A stretch of 64,000 nt of DNA. Source: Halohasta litorea. GTDB taxonomy: Archaea > Halobacteriota > Halobacteria > Halobacteriales > Haloferacaceae. The DNA lies in the NCBI RefSeq assembly GCF_024494645.1, contig NZ_JANHDJ010000004.1:186001-250000 (forward strand), in the 5' to 3' direction. The notes below the pieces were generated by a model, which was given only the letters and a program-made list of their open reading frames with translations, searched no databases and was not told the origin of the DNA. The position numbers and the translations under genes are program-made. Of the stretch, positions 8,318 through 17,229 are shown one piece after another; the stretch's first letter is position 1; each line of letters begins with the position of its first letter.

Positions 8318-8496
8318 TGGTAGAAACACGAACGTGCGACTACTCAGGCGACGAGATCGAGCCCGGTACGGGCACGATGTTCGTCAAGAAAGACGGTACC
8401 GTCCTCCACTTCAAGGACTCGAAGGCAGAGAAGAACTATCTGCTCGGCCGCGAGGCCCGAGACCTCGAGTGGACCGAAGCAGGCCGCGAGAACTAA
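8317..8496 (+). CDS. rpl24e: Ribosomal protein L24e
   Basis: This is a 59-residue protein starting [19 protein letters not shown]. The family has a small zinc-binding fold, but only one Cys (C7) is left here and the expected C-x-x-C partner is replaced by S-G, as in some haloarchaeal L24e. The central GTMFVKKDGTVLHF and SKAEKNY motifs are diagnostic for L24e. Its ATG overlaps the rps28e stop by one base. It is followed 42 bp later by ndk. Confidence 0.93.
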   Translation: MVETRTCDYSGDEIEPGTGTMFVKKDGTVLHFKDSKAEKNYLLGREARDLEWTEAGREN

Positions 8497-8538
8497 CCCG
8501 GCCACCAGCGGTAACTATCTTCCCACCACCCACTAGTT

Positions 8539-9003
8539 ATGAGTAACGACGAACGGACCTTCGTAATGGTCAAACCAGACGGTGTCCAGCGCGGCCTGAT
8601 CGGCGAAATCATCTCCCGGTTCGAACACCGGGGGCTGAAGCTCGTCGGAGCCAAGGCCATCCAGCTCGACCGAGAGTTGGCCGAACAGCATTATGCCGAA
8701 CACGAGGACAAGCCGTTTTTCGATGATCTCGTCGAGTTCATCACCTCCGCGCCCGTCTTCGCGATGGTCTGGGAGGGCAAAGACGCCACCCACCAGGTCC
8801 GCCGCATGGTCGGCGAAACCGATCCCGCCGAATCCCCGCCGGGAACGATCCGTGGGGATTACGGCCTCGATCTCGGTCGGAACCTGATCCACGCCTCGGA
8901 CCACGAAGACCCCGGCTCGAACGAACGCGAGATCGAGCTGTTCTTCGATGAGGACGAACTGCTCGACTACGAGCAGGTCACCGCCGAATGGCAGTACGAG
9001 TAA
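8539..9003 (+). CDS. ndk: Nucleoside-diphosphate kinase
   Basis: Ndk moves the gamma-phosphate of ATP to nucleoside diphosphates through a phospho-histidine. The 154-residue length fits the family. The active-site motif NLIHASD places the catalytic His at residue 118, and the N-terminal [18 protein letters not shown] is canonical. ATG 8539 follows an ACTATCTTCC stretch at about 8513. It follows the ribosomal genes in the usual order. The infB gene that often follows ndk in archaea is not next door; a phosphate transporter is. Confidence 0.98.
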   Translation: MSNDERTFVMVKPDGVQRGLIGEIISRFEHRGLKLVGAKAIQLDRELAEQHYAEHEDKPFFDDLVEFITSAPVFAMVWEGKDATHQVRRMVGETDPAESPPGTIRGDYGLDLGRNLIHASDHEDPGSNEREIELFFDEDELLDYEQVTAEWQYE

Positions 9004-9144
9004 CCTCGGCGTAGCCGACTCCCTTACTGTGGTTTTTTAATACTACCAGTTGGCCGTCGACTGTGTTCTGCCCGATTGTTACACAAACTTCCTCACTGAG
9101 TTCAATGCGTTTTAGTCGGAGATAGCCAACCGTTAGCCACGACC

Positions 9145-10104
9145 ATGCCATCGCTCGTCTTGCTGGCTGTGGCACTGCTGATCTCGTTCGGTGTCGCGGC
9201 GGTGACCGGTGCGAGTAGCGTCTCGGTGTCGATGGCTCCGGCGATCGGCTCGAACTCGATTACCGTTCTTCGGGGGGCGCTGCTGGTCGGTCTCGTCGGG
9301 TTCGTCGGCGCGGTCGCCCAGGGTGCGACAGTCACTCGGGGGGTTGGGTCGGAGATCATCACGGGATCGGTCAGTTTCGAGATGGGGACGATCGCATTGC
9401 TCATCATCGGGCTCTACGTCGGCATGGGGATCTACTTCGAACACTCGATTCCGGTGGCCTTCTCGACGTTCGGCGCGGTCGCCGGTGTGGGGCTTGCGGC
9501 GGGCTCCGAGCCGAACCTCGACTACTGGTCGCTGACGTTCGCCTCCTGGATCGGATCGGGGATCGCCGCGGTCGGCCTCGCCTACGGGCTGGCTCGGCTC
9601 ATCGAGTACGTTCCCGAATCCGACCGGACCGACCACCTGATCGACCGGGGCGTACTGTTTTCGGGCATCGTCTTTTCGTTTATCGGCGGTGGGAGCCAGG
9701 TCGGACTGGCGGTGGGTCCACTCGTCGGGACGGTCACGGAGTTCGGGTTCGGGATTCTCCCGTTGATCGCCTTCGGTGGGTTGGGGATCATGGTCGGCGC
9801 GTGGACCAAGAGCCCGATCATGCTGCAGGCGGTCGCCCGGCAGTACGCCAGTCTCGGCCAGCGGACCTCACTGGCGGTGCTGTTGACGGCGATTCCGATG
9901 GTCCAACTGATCGCCAACGTCCTCGGCGTGCCGATCTCCTACAACCACATCATCATCAACAGCATCGCTGGCTGTGGGTTCGCCCACGGAAGCGGCGGTG
10001 TCGACCGCCGGAAGTATTTCGGAACACTTTCGAGCTGGGTCATTACGCTCATCGGGTCGACGCTGACTGCCTACGCGCTGTTTTCTGTGATCCAGCTCGT
10101 CTGA
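9145..10104 (+). CDS. PiT-family inorganic phosphate transporter
   Basis: The 319-residue protein is almost entirely hydrophobic, with about 9-10 predicted membrane helices and the inverted-repeat layout of PiT transporters. The two family signatures are present in changed form. GASSVSVSMAPAIGSN (residues about 22-37) stands where GAND-x-x-N is usual, and GGGSQVGLAVGPLVG (about 179-193) stands for the second. PiT carriers import phosphate with protons or sodium. The loss of Asp/Asn in both signatures may alter ion coupling or substrate. It appears monocistronic. Confidence 0.8.
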   Translation: MPSLVLLAVALLISFGVAAVTGASSVSVSMAPAIGSNSITVLRGALLVGLVGFVGAVAQGATVTRGVGSEIITGSVSFEMGTIALLIIGLYVGMGIYFEHSIPVAFSTFGAVAGVGLAAGSEPNLDYWSLTFASWIGSGIAAVGLAYGLARLIEYVPESDRTDHLIDRGVLFSGIVFSFIGGGSQVGLAVGPLVGTVTEFGFGILPLIAFGGLGIMVGAWTKSPIMLQAVARQYASLGQRTSLAVLLTAIPMVQLIANVLGVPISYNHIIINSIAGCGFAHGSGGVDRRKYFGTLSSWVITLIGSTLTAYALFSVIQLV

Positions 10105-10159
10105 TTCGAGCCACGTCGTAACCGGGAGCGTTTTTTCGACGATGACCCAACAATCCCCT

Positions 10160-10423
10160 ATGGGTGCCGACCACGTCGTGATCGAGTGTCTGGACTGCGA
10201 GTTTCGGGAGTCGTTCCCGAACCTCGGTCGGGCACGCCTCGCGCTTGACGACCACGAATCGTCGACCGGTCACGACATCGACTGGCAGATCGACCGCGTC
10301 GACGTCGGTGTCGCACAGGCCGGAGCCGATGCTGGCGTCTGTGGCGTCGACGGCTGTGAGAATCCGGACTCGCCGCTGCTCGACTGGCAGTCGGACGAGG
10401 CCGACGAGCAGAACGACGAGTAA
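10160..10423 (+). CDS. Small haloarchaeal protein with Cys/His pairs (DUF7542-like)
   Basis: The 87-residue product contains CLDC near the N-terminus, His residues in LALDDHESSTGHDIDW, and two further Cys (GVCGVDGC), a pattern suited to zinc binding like a C2H2 finger. The tail is acidic. ATG 10160 was chosen because a TTTTTT element at 10131-10136 lies about 27 nt upstream, as for a leaderless transcript; an in-frame ATG at 10142 would add six residues. I am not sure of the family name; the function is unknown. Confidence 0.65.
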   Translation: MGADHVVIECLDCEFRESFPNLGRARLALDDHESSTGHDIDWQIDRVDVGVAQAGADAGVCGVDGCENPDSPLLDWQSDEADEQNDE

Positions 10424-10659
10424 CAACGCGACATCGCTGTCGCTCACTGGTATAGAAGTGAGAACGCCATCAGCTACGGTCGGGCTCAGTGTGCGGTTTG
10501 ACGCGCATGGTTATCGAAACCCGACCGGCGGCATGACGTTCGCAACTGAACATCGGGTCGGTGGCGGCATATAGGTGTTGATCGACCTGTCTGTCGGTAG
10601 CGGGACACGATCCTTCCGGGATCCGTGCATACTTGCCTCCGGGTCGACTTCGTCCGGTG

Positions 10660-11760
10660 ATGAGCGTCGATCTTTTCACGCCGCTGTCGCTCCGGGAGAC
10701 GACTGTGCCGAACCGGGTGATGGTCTCGCCGATGTGCCAGTACTCCTGTGAAGGCCGTGACGGACGGGCCACCGACTGGCACGCCCAGCACCTCATGAGT
10801 CGGGCCGTCGGCGGGGCGGGCCTCGTGATGACCGAGGCGACCGCCGTCGACCCACAGGGCCGCATCTCGCCCGAAGACCTCGGGATCTGGGCCGACGACC
10901 ACGTCGAGCCACTCGCTGATATTACTGCATTTATAAAAGACCAGGGCAGCGTGCCGGGGATTCAGCTGGCTCATGCAGGCCGCAAAGCCTCGACCAGTCG
11001 GCCGTGGGAAGGCCACGACCCACTCCAACCCGCCGACGGTGGGTGGGACGTTCTCGGGCCGACCGACGAGCCGTATCCCTACGGCGACCAGGAGGCACCG
11101 GAGACGAGCCGAATGGACGATGAAGACCTAGAGGCAGTCACCGAGGCGTTCGTCGCGGCCGCCGAGCGAGCCGACAAAGCAGGCTTCGAGGTCGCCGAGG
11201 TCCATGCGGCCCACGGTTACCTGCTCCATGAGTTCCTCTCGCCGGTGACCAACACCCGCGACGACGAATACGGCGGTGATTTCAAGGGTCGGATTCGGTT
11301 CCCCCTGGAGGTCATCAGGGCCGTCCGCGAGGTGTGGCCCGAGGAGAAACCGCTCTTCGTCCGGATTTCGGCGACCGACTGGCTCGCCGACCGCGACTCC
11401 TGGACCGTCGAGCAGTCGATTCAGTTTGCCGACCGCGCCGCCGAGGCGGGCGTCGACTTCGTCGACGTGAGTGCGGGCGGGATTCATCCCGACCAGGAGC
11501 TCCCCTCAACCGGGCCGGGGTATCAGGTGCCCTACGCCCAGCGACTCAAAACCGAAACGGCCTCGGAGATCGCGGTCGGTGCTGTCGGCGGCATCACGGC
11601 TCCCGAGCAGGCCGACGCACTGATCCGAAACGAGCGGGCGGATATGGCGATTCTCGGCCGCGAACACCTCCGTGACCCCTACTTCACGCTCCACGCCGCC
11701 CAACAGCTGGGCCGTGAGGACGCGGTGTCGGTACCGCCACAGTACGAACGGGCGTTCTGA
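10660..11760 (+). CDS. NADH:flavin oxidoreductase, old yellow enzyme family (YqjM-like)
   Basis: This 366-residue protein is an FMN-dependent TIM barrel. It shows VSPMCQYSCEGRDGRATDWH near the start, GIQLAHAGRKAS, the AAHGYLLHEFLSPVTNTRDDEYGG signature with substrate-binding residues, and the C-terminal FMN-phosphate site GAVGGIT with ADMAILGRE. Such enzymes reduce activated C=C bonds with NAD(P)H. The Cys in PMCQYS is the redox-tuning Cys of the YqjM class. It lies 57 bp before RuBisCO on the same strand; a separate TATA-like element between them suggests independent transcription. Confidence 0.93.
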   Translation: MSVDLFTPLSLRETTVPNRVMVSPMCQYSCEGRDGRATDWHAQHLMSRAVGGAGLVMTEATAVDPQGRISPEDLGIWADDHVEPLADITAFIKDQGSVPGIQLAHAGRKASTSRPWEGHDPLQPADGGWDVLGPTDEPYPYGDQEAPETSRMDDEDLEAVTEAFVAAAERADKAGFEVAEVHAAHGYLLHEFLSPVTNTRDDEYGGDFKGRIRFPLEVIRAVREVWPEEKPLFVRISATDWLADRDSWTVEQSIQFADRAAEAGVDFVDVSAGGIHPDQELPSTGPGYQVPYAQRLKTETASEIAVGAVGGITAPEQADALIRNERADMAILGREHLRDPYFTLHAAQQLGREDAVSVPPQYERAF

Positions 11761-11817
11761 GCGGGGCGGCGGCAGCCGGTCGCAAACTTATCCGTCTCGG
11801 GTGTGAATAGCAATGAC

Positions 11818-13065
11818 ATGGCCGGAATTACCTACGAGGACTTCCTGGATACCAGCTACGAGCCCGCCGACTCGGAGCTCGTCTGTACGTTCAGCGTCGA
11901 TCCCGCCGCGGACATGGATATGGCCGCCGCGGCGAGCCGCGTGGCCTCCGAGAGCTCCAACGGGACGTGGGCGGAACTCCAGGTCGACGGCGAGATCACC
12001 GATCTGAGCGCAACGGCCTTCGAGATCGACGGGAGACGCGTGCAAGTCGCCTACCCCGACAGCCTCTTTGAGGCGGGCAATATGGCTCAGATCCTCTCGT
12101 GTATCGCGGGCAATATCATGGGGATGAAGGCCGTCGATCGGATTCGACTCCTAGACTGCGAGTGGCCCGAGGCGCTGACGGCCTCGTTTCCCGGCCCACG
12201 GTTCGGCTCGGCGGTCCGGGAGTCGATCTTCGGGGCGGGCGACCGTCCCATCACCGCGACGGTGCCGAAACCCAAGGTGGGCCTTTCGACCGACCAACAC
12301 GTCCAGGTCGGCTACGAGGCCTGGACCGGCGGTATCGACCTCCTGAAAGACGACGAGAACCTCACCGACCAACCCTTCAATCCCTTCAGAGATCGGCTGA
12401 TCGAGAGCTTCGGGGCCCGCGACCGCGCCGAAGCCGAGACCGGCGAAAAGAAATCCTACCTGATCAACGTCACTGCAGATACGAACACGATGTTGGAGCG
12501 CGTCGACATGGTCGCCGAGGAGGGCGGCGAGTACGTGATGGTCGACGTGATCACCTGCGGCTGGGCGGCCGTCCAGACGGTGCGGGATCAGTGCGAAAAG
12601 CACGATCTGGCGATCCATGCCCACCGGGCGATGCACGCGGCGTTCGATCGGGTACCGAACCACGGCGTCTCGATGCGCGTGCTGGCGCAGGTCGCCCGGC
12701 TCTGTGGCGTCGACCAGCTCCACACTGGGACGGCCGACCTCGGCAAGCTCGAAAACGAGGACTCTCGCGGGATCAACGACTGGCTCGCCAGCGATCTCCA
12801 CGGCCTGCGGGACGTGCTACCGGTCGCGTCTGGGGGATTGCATCCAGGACTCGTCCCCGAACTGGTCGACCGGCTCGGCACCAATATCTGCATTCAGGCC
12901 GGTGGCGGCATCCATGGCCACCCCGACGGGACCCACGCCGGGGCGAAGGCCCTGCGGCAGGCCGTCGACGCGACCGTTGCTGGGGTTGATCTCGACGAAT
13001 ACGCGGCGGAACACCCCGAACTCGAAACGGCCATCGGGAAATGGGGAACAGAGACTCCCCGATGA
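11818..13065 (+). CDS. rbcL: Ribulose-bisphosphate carboxylase, form III large subunit
   Basis: The enzyme carboxylates ribulose-1,5-bisphosphate to two 3-phosphoglycerates. The 415-residue length fits form III. Catalytic elements are complete: TVPKPKVGL with Lys151, the carbamylated Lys177 with Asp179 and Glu180 in GGIDLLKDDE, AHRAMH, His302 in LHTGT, loop-6 Lys310 in LGKLE, SGGLHPG, and the phosphate-binding GGGIHGHPDG. In archaea form III acts in AMP/nucleoside ribose salvage, not in autotrophy. It converges on a PfkB kinase and R15P isomerase operon that could supply its substrate. ATG 11818 follows AAACTTATCC (about 11783-11792) by roughly 28 nt, indicating a leaderless start. No small subunit is seen. 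Confidence 0.96.
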   Translation: MAGITYEDFLDTSYEPADSELVCTFSVDPAADMDMAAAASRVASESSNGTWAELQVDGEITDLSATAFEIDGRRVQVAYPDSLFEAGNMAQILSCIAGNIMGMKAVDRIRLLDCEWPEALTASFPGPRFGSAVRESIFGAGDRPITATVPKPKVGLSTDQHVQVGYEAWTGGIDLLKDDENLTDQPFNPFRDRLIESFGARDRAEAETGEKKSYLINVTADTNTMLERVDMVAEEGGEYVMVDVITCGWAAVQTVRDQCEKHDLAIHAHRAMHAAFDRVPNHGVSMRVLAQVARLCGVDQLHTGTADLGKLENEDSRGINDWLASDLHGLRDVLPVASGGLHPGLVPELVDRLGTNICIQAGGGIHGHPDGTHAGAKALRQAVDATVAGVDLDEYAAEHPELETAIGKWGTETPR

Positions 13066-13070
13066 CGTGT

Positions 13071-13094
13071 AATTATATTTGATTAAATATAATT
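13071..13094. terminator. Bidirectional AT-rich palindrome between convergent genes
   Basis: A perfect 10-bp inverted repeat (AATTATATTT, four-base GATT spacer, AAATATAATT) lies between the stop of rbcL and the stop of the convergent PfkB gene, which it overlaps by two bases. A further copy of AATTATATTT follows at 13091-13100. AT-rich and T-rich signals end transcription in archaea, so it may stop transcripts from both sides. Confidence 0.6.
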
Positions 13095-14004
13095 ATATTT
13101 CAGCGAGTCCCTCGACGGCCGCCCACGAGAGTTTAGTCCGGGCGGTCACCTTCTGGGCGGCCAGCGCGCCACAGGCGTTGCCAGCCGCCAGCGCGTCAGC
13201 GTACCGTTCGGCCTCGGCAGTCGCCCCCGATTCGTCGACCCAATCGCCATCGGCGAGCGTCGCCAGAAACCCGGCCGCAAAGGCGTCGCCAGCACCCGTG
13301 AGGTCGACCGGGTCGACGACAAACCCTTCGTGAGTCGTCTCGCCGTCGGGCGTGTAGACGGTCGCGCCGTCGCCGCCGTGTTTGACCACGACGGTCATCT
13401 CAGTGGGCTGGGTCGGCGACAGCACGCCGCTGTCGGCGACGAGATCGGCCTCCCGCTGATTTAGAAAGAGGAGGTCAGTCGACGCCAGCGCCTCGCTGTA
13501 CCCCCGGTCGGCCACCTGGCGTCCTGGATCGAAACTCACCGAGAGCCCCAGATCGCTCGCCAGCCGCGCCAAAAGCGAGGCCATCTCCGGCGATTGGCTC
13601 GTCAGGTGGAGGTGGTCGACGCCGCGGAACAGTTCGGCCGAGATATCCTCGCTGCAGAACGCCTCGTTGGCTCCCGCGTTGGAGAACACCATTACCTCGC
13701 CGGTGGCATCGACGACGAGATATTTCACCGAGGTCGTCCCCTCGGCGTCGATGAAGACGTGCCCGCAGTCGACGCCTACGCGGTCGAGTTCACGGAGGGC
13801 CAAGGCTCCCGTATCGTCGCCACCGACGCTGCCGTACAGCGATGCCGACTGGTCGAGCCCGACGAGTCCGGCGGCGACGTTGGCGGCCGAGCCGCCGCCC
13901 GACTGGATCAGCCGCTCGATTCGGACTTCGCCGTCGGGGTCAGGGAGGCTATCGACGTGCATCGTCACGTCCCAGTTGATGTGGCCCGCACAGAGGACGC
14001 TCAT
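13093..14004 (-). CDS. PfkB-family sugar kinase, probable ribose-1-phosphate kinase
   Basis: The 303-residue ribokinase-fold protein has the GGGSAANVAAGL substrate site near residues 36-47 and the ATP/anion-hole motif DLTGAGDAFAAGF with the catalytic Asp near the C-terminus. Its ATG overlaps the stop of the R15P isomerase gene by four bases (ATGA), so the two are translationally coupled. Haloarchaea are known to phosphorylate ribose-1-phosphate to ribose-1,5-bisphosphate with an ATP-dependent PfkB kinase in nucleoside degradation. The coupling to the isomerase makes that the best substrate guess, but other nucleosides or sugars remain possible. Confidence 0.85.
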   Translation of the reverse strand: MSVLCAGHINWDVTMHVDSLPDPDGEVRIERLIQSGGGSAANVAAGLVGLDQSASLYGSVGGDDTGALALRELDRVGVDCGHVFIDAEGTTSVKYLVVDATGEVMVFSNAGANEAFCSEDISAELFRGVDHLHLTSQSPEMASLLARLASDLGLSVSFDPGRQVADRGYSEALASTDLLFLNQREADLVADSGVLSPTQPTEMTVVVKHGGDGATVYTPDGETTHEGFVVDPVDLTGAGDAFAAGFLATLADGDWVDESGATAEAERYADALAAGNACGALAAQKVTARTKLSWAAVEGLAEI

Positions 14005-14972
14005 TCGGTTTCCCCCGTGGGCTCCTCCCAGGGCTCGCCGACGCTCTCGCCGAACAGTTCTCTCATTAGCGTCACGATGCTTTCGGGCGGGAACTGCCCG
14101 CGTTCGGTGATGATCGCATCCACGTAGCGCGGCGGTGTCACGTCGAAGGCGGGGTTTTCGACGGCGATGTCGCCGATCTCCGCCCGGGTTTCGCTGTCGA
14201 CCACCTCGCTTTCGTCCCGCATCTCGATTTCGACCGTGTGGCCGGTCAGCGTGTCGGGGTGGAGTTTGATCGTCTGGGCGGCGGCCATGATCGGCGTCCC
14301 GCGATCGCGGGCGTTGACCGCCAGCCCACTGGTTCCGATCTTGTTGATCAGGCTGCCGTCGGCGGCGATGCTGTCGGCACCGACCAGCACGTGATCGACC
14401 GCACCGAGATACCGGCGGGCCGCGCTGTCGACGATCAGCGTCACGTCGACGCCCAGATCGCGGAGTTCGCGGGCGGTGATGTGGCCCTGATTTCGCGGGC
14501 GGGTTTCCTTGACGACCGCCGAAATCCCTTTGCCCTGCTCGACGGCAGCCTCGATACAGGCCAGCGCATCCGTCGAGTGGCAGTGGGTCATCACCCGATC
14601 CCCGTCGCGGAGACGGTTGGCCCCGACCGCGCCGAGATCCGCCTGTGCCCGGTCGAGCCGGTCGACGAACTCGTCGGCCGCCCGGATAACCGAGGCCCGA
14701 AGCCCACCGACGGTTTCGCCGTCCATCCGCTGGAGCACATACCGGAGCGCGTTGGGGAGGCTGACCGCCGTTGGCCGCGTGGCCTGTAGCCGCCGCCCAG
14801 CCGCCCGGAGCGTCGACTCGAAGCCCGCGGGTGTGGCGGCGGTCGACTCGACGGCTTGGGCCCGGAGTGCGCTGGCGGCGGCTGCGGCGATCGGCGCCGC
14901 GCCCCGAACCTCCATCGAGGCGATCTCCGTGGCGGTCGCCTCGACTGTCGGATGGAGCTGTGGATCTGCCAT
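14001..14972 (-). CDS. Ribose-1,5-bisphosphate isomerase (eIF2B-like fold)
   Basis: The 323-residue protein belongs to the eIF2B alpha/beta/delta-related isomerases. The two residues used by the characterised Thermococcus enzyme appear in the right motifs: Cys131 in THCHSTD and Asp200 in LVGADSI, followed by NKIGT. It would turn ribose-1,5-bisphosphate into ribulose-1,5-bisphosphate, the RuBisCO substrate. ATG 14972 follows a CTTGTAT element by about 28 nt; an in-frame upstream codon at 15002 falls inside that promoter. First gene of a two-gene operon with the PfkB kinase. Confidence 0.92.
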   Translation of the reverse strand: MADPQLHPTVEATATEIASMEVRGAAPIAAAAASALRAQAVESTAATPAGFESTLRAAGRRLQATRPTAVSLPNALRYVLQRMDGETVGGLRASVIRAADEFVDRLDRAQADLGAVGANRLRDGDRVMTHCHSTDALACIEAAVEQGKGISAVVKETRPRNQGHITARELRDLGVDVTLIVDSAARRYLGAVDHVLVGADSIAADGSLINKIGTSGLAVNARDRGTPIMAAAQTIKLHPDTLTGHTVEIEMRDESEVVDSETRAEIGDIAVENPAFDVTPPRYVDAIITERGQFPPESIVTLMRELFGESVGEPWEEPTGETE

Positions 14973-15025
14973 CGTCCTCCCGGGTAGGACGCCGGGATAC
15001 AAGAGCCTGCGGGAACTTTCGGGAG

Positions 15026-15379
15026 TTACTCGCCGTAGTTAATCAGGAGTTCCCGGTCTGCATCGTACTCCAGGACGCTCTCGCGAGCCAGTCGTGGGAG
15101 CAGTCGCTCGGTCAGTACCGTCCGACAGATCGACCGATCGATTGCTTCGGGTTCGCGCTCGACGAGTACGTCGACGAGGTGGTCGACCGGGACGACGCCG
15201 TAGTCGGCGGTGAGAAACATTTCGACGATCCAGCGACGCCACTCGCGGCGTTGGTCGGCGGTCAGTCGCGGCGACCCGTTGTCGGTCCCATCACAGTCCG
15301 CATCGCCGTTCGGTGGGTCGTCGTGTGGGTCTTTTCCCGGCTCGGCGTCGGCCCGGTGTGCCCCATGGCGGAAGGTCAT
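15026..15379 (-). CDS. Probable winged-helix regulator (DUF7344-like)
   Basis: The 117-residue protein has a poorly conserved acidic N-terminus. Residues about 45-117 form a helical domain (WRRWIVEMFLTADYGVVPVDHLVDVLVE) ending with LPRLARESVLEYDADRELLINYG. That ending is typical of haloarchaeal ArsR-like winged helices, with the beta-wing at the end. It lies 53 bp upstream of the R15P isomerase gene on the same strand and 247 bp from the divergent PAS-GAF regulator. A role in regulating a neighbour is plausible but unproven. Confidence 0.7.
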   Translation of the reverse strand: MTFRHGAHRADAEPGKDPHDDPPNGDADCDGTDNGSPRLTADQRREWRRWIVEMFLTADYGVVPVDHLVDVLVEREPEAIDRSICRTVLTERLLPRLARESVLEYDADRELLINYGE

Positions 15380-15626
15380 GGTTCGTGTTTCGTCCGAGCA
15401 GATCCAACGGAATAACGGTTCGGCTCCCTCCGAGTATACTGTCAGTATCGGACAGTAGCTGGCCGGAACAGGTCGTGTTTGTGGAATAAAAACAGATACC
15501 AGCCACGACAGGGAGCATCAGCGTCGAACGGTCCGGCCGGTAACTGTATCTGTCTCTCGGTAAGTCGACACTAAGCGACACTATCCCGTATGATGGGCTT
15601 ATTCGGCTCAAAGACCACTTCTCTGT

Positions 15627-17219
15627 ATGGATAGCCGTCTGCAGCTCTTGGGCAAATCTCTGGACGCGCTCCCCGTGAACGTGTCGCTGCTGGACGAAGA
15701 GGGGAGGATCCTCCAGACCAACGACGCGTGGCGCGAGTTCGGAACGCGCAACGACATTCGCATGGCGGCCGATACGATCGGCATCAACTATCTCGACGTC
15801 TGCGAGCGGTCGAGGACCGACACGGCCCGACGGGCCCGGCGTGGGCTCTCGGAGCTCCTTGCGGGTACCCGCGAGGAGTTTCAGCTGGAGTATCCCTGTC
15901 ATTCGCCGGTCGAACAGCGCTGGTTTCTGTTGGTCGCAGTACCGGTCACCGTCGACGGTCGGCGACACGCCGTCGTCGCCCACATCAACGTCACCGAGTA
16001 CAAACTGGCCGCCCGCCAACGCGAGCGGCAGGTGGCGCATCTCGAAGCCCTCAGGGATCTCAGTGCGGCGATTCGGGAGGTCACCCACGTCATCATCGAC
16101 CAGTCCTCGCGGTCGGAGATCGAACGAACGGTCTGTTCGGCGCTCGTCGAGACCACGGGCTACAACTGTGTGTGGATGGGTACTGTCGATGGTAGAAGCG
16201 GCGCGATAACGGTTCATACCAGCGCAGGCGACTGCGGGGATACTATCAACGGCGAGTTCGAGGGAATGCTCGGCGAAACAATCGTCCGGCAGGCGATCTG
16301 GACCCACCAAGTCCAGGCGACGACCGACACCCACGAGGACCCGGCGTTCGACTGGCGAAACGACGCCGATCAGGCCTACAGCGAGCAGGCCCTCGCAGCC
16401 GTCCCGATTATCCACGGCGGAGCGTTGTATGGGATCTGCTGTGTGTACTCCGACCGGTCGACAGCCTTCGGCTCCGACGAGCGGGCGATCCTCGCCCAAC
16501 TCGGGACGGTCGTCGGCCACGCGATCGCCGCCAGCGAGCGGACACGGGCGCTAATGAGCGATGAGCTGATCGAAGTCGATCTGTTGATTCCGGCGTTGTT
16601 CGGGCAATTGCCCTCGGCTACCGACTGGCGGATCGAAATCACCCAGACAGTCGCCACCGACGGCAACTACGTGATGTACGGGACGACCTCGGCCGCAGAG
16701 ATCGACACCATTACTGCCGTCTTCGAACCACTCGACGACGCCGACCTCACGGTCATCAGTGGCACGGACGAGAGTCGACGCATCGCCATCCGACTCGCTC
16801 GACAGTGTGTGATCCCCCTTCTCGCAACCCACGGCTGGTCGACCGAGACGGCGATCCTCGAAAACGGCGACTGTTCTCTGACGGTCCATCTCCCGTCGAG
16901 CGACACGGTCCGTGAGTTGATCGAGGTCGTCCGCGAACACCATCCCGACGTGGAGCTACGTGCCCGTCGACAGATCCACGTCGATCCAGGAACCGACGCC
17001 GAGCGCGCGGCATCGGCGCTGGGCGACCTCACCGACCGACAGCGGACGGTCCTCCAGACTGCCCACGCGGCGGGCTACTTCGAGTGGCCACGGGATGCCT
17101 CCGGCGAGGAGGTCGCCGAGACGCTGGGAATCGCCTCGCCGACGTTTCACCAGCATCTCCGCGTCGGCCAGGGAAAACTAATGAACGCGATCTTCGAGGA
17201 GCTCCCGGTGACCGCCTAA
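15627..17219 (+). CDS. PAS-GAF sensor with bacterio-opsin-activator HTH (Bat-like regulator)
   Basis: The 530-residue soluble protein has a PAS-like domain (residues about 5-130, LPVNVSLLDEEGRILQTNDAWREFG), a GAF domain (about 145-305, GALYGICCVYSDRSTAFGSDERAILAQLG), a linking bacterio-opsin activator domain (about 310-460), and a C-terminal HTH_10 helix-turn-helix (about 475-525, LTDRQRTVLQTAHAAGYFEWPRDASGEEVAETLGI). Such proteins sense light, redox or small ligands and act directly on transcription. The signal and targets are not visible here. Neighbours on both sides read away or converge, so it is monocistronic. Confidence 0.9.
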   Translation: MDSRLQLLGKSLDALPVNVSLLDEEGRILQTNDAWREFGTRNDIRMAADTIGINYLDVCERSRTDTARRARRGLSELLAGTREEFQLEYPCHSPVEQRWFLLVAVPVTVDGRRHAVVAHINVTEYKLAARQRERQVAHLEALRDLSAAIREVTHVIIDQSSRSEIERTVCSALVETTGYNCVWMGTVDGRSGAITVHTSAGDCGDTINGEFEGMLGETIVRQAIWTHQVQATTDTHEDPAFDWRNDADQAYSEQALAAVPIIHGGALYGICCVYSDRSTAFGSDERAILAQLGTVVGHAIAASERTRALMSDELIEVDLLIPALFGQLPSATDWRIEITQTVATDGNYVMYGTTSAAEIDTITAVFEPLDDADLTVISGTDESRRIAIRLARQCVIPLLATHGWSTETAILENGDCSLTVHLPSSDTVRELIEVVREHHPDVELRARRQIHVDPGTDAERAASALGDLTDRQRTVLQTAHAAGYFEWPRDASGEEVAETLGIASPTFHQHLRVGQGKLMNAIFEELPVTA

Positions 17220-17229
17220 AAAAGAAGGG

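Noticed and set aside
12099-12989. A 296-codon open frame inside rbcL
   Set aside because: It is in another frame of a clearly conserved gene and is rich in Arg and Gly, as expected for a shadow frame.
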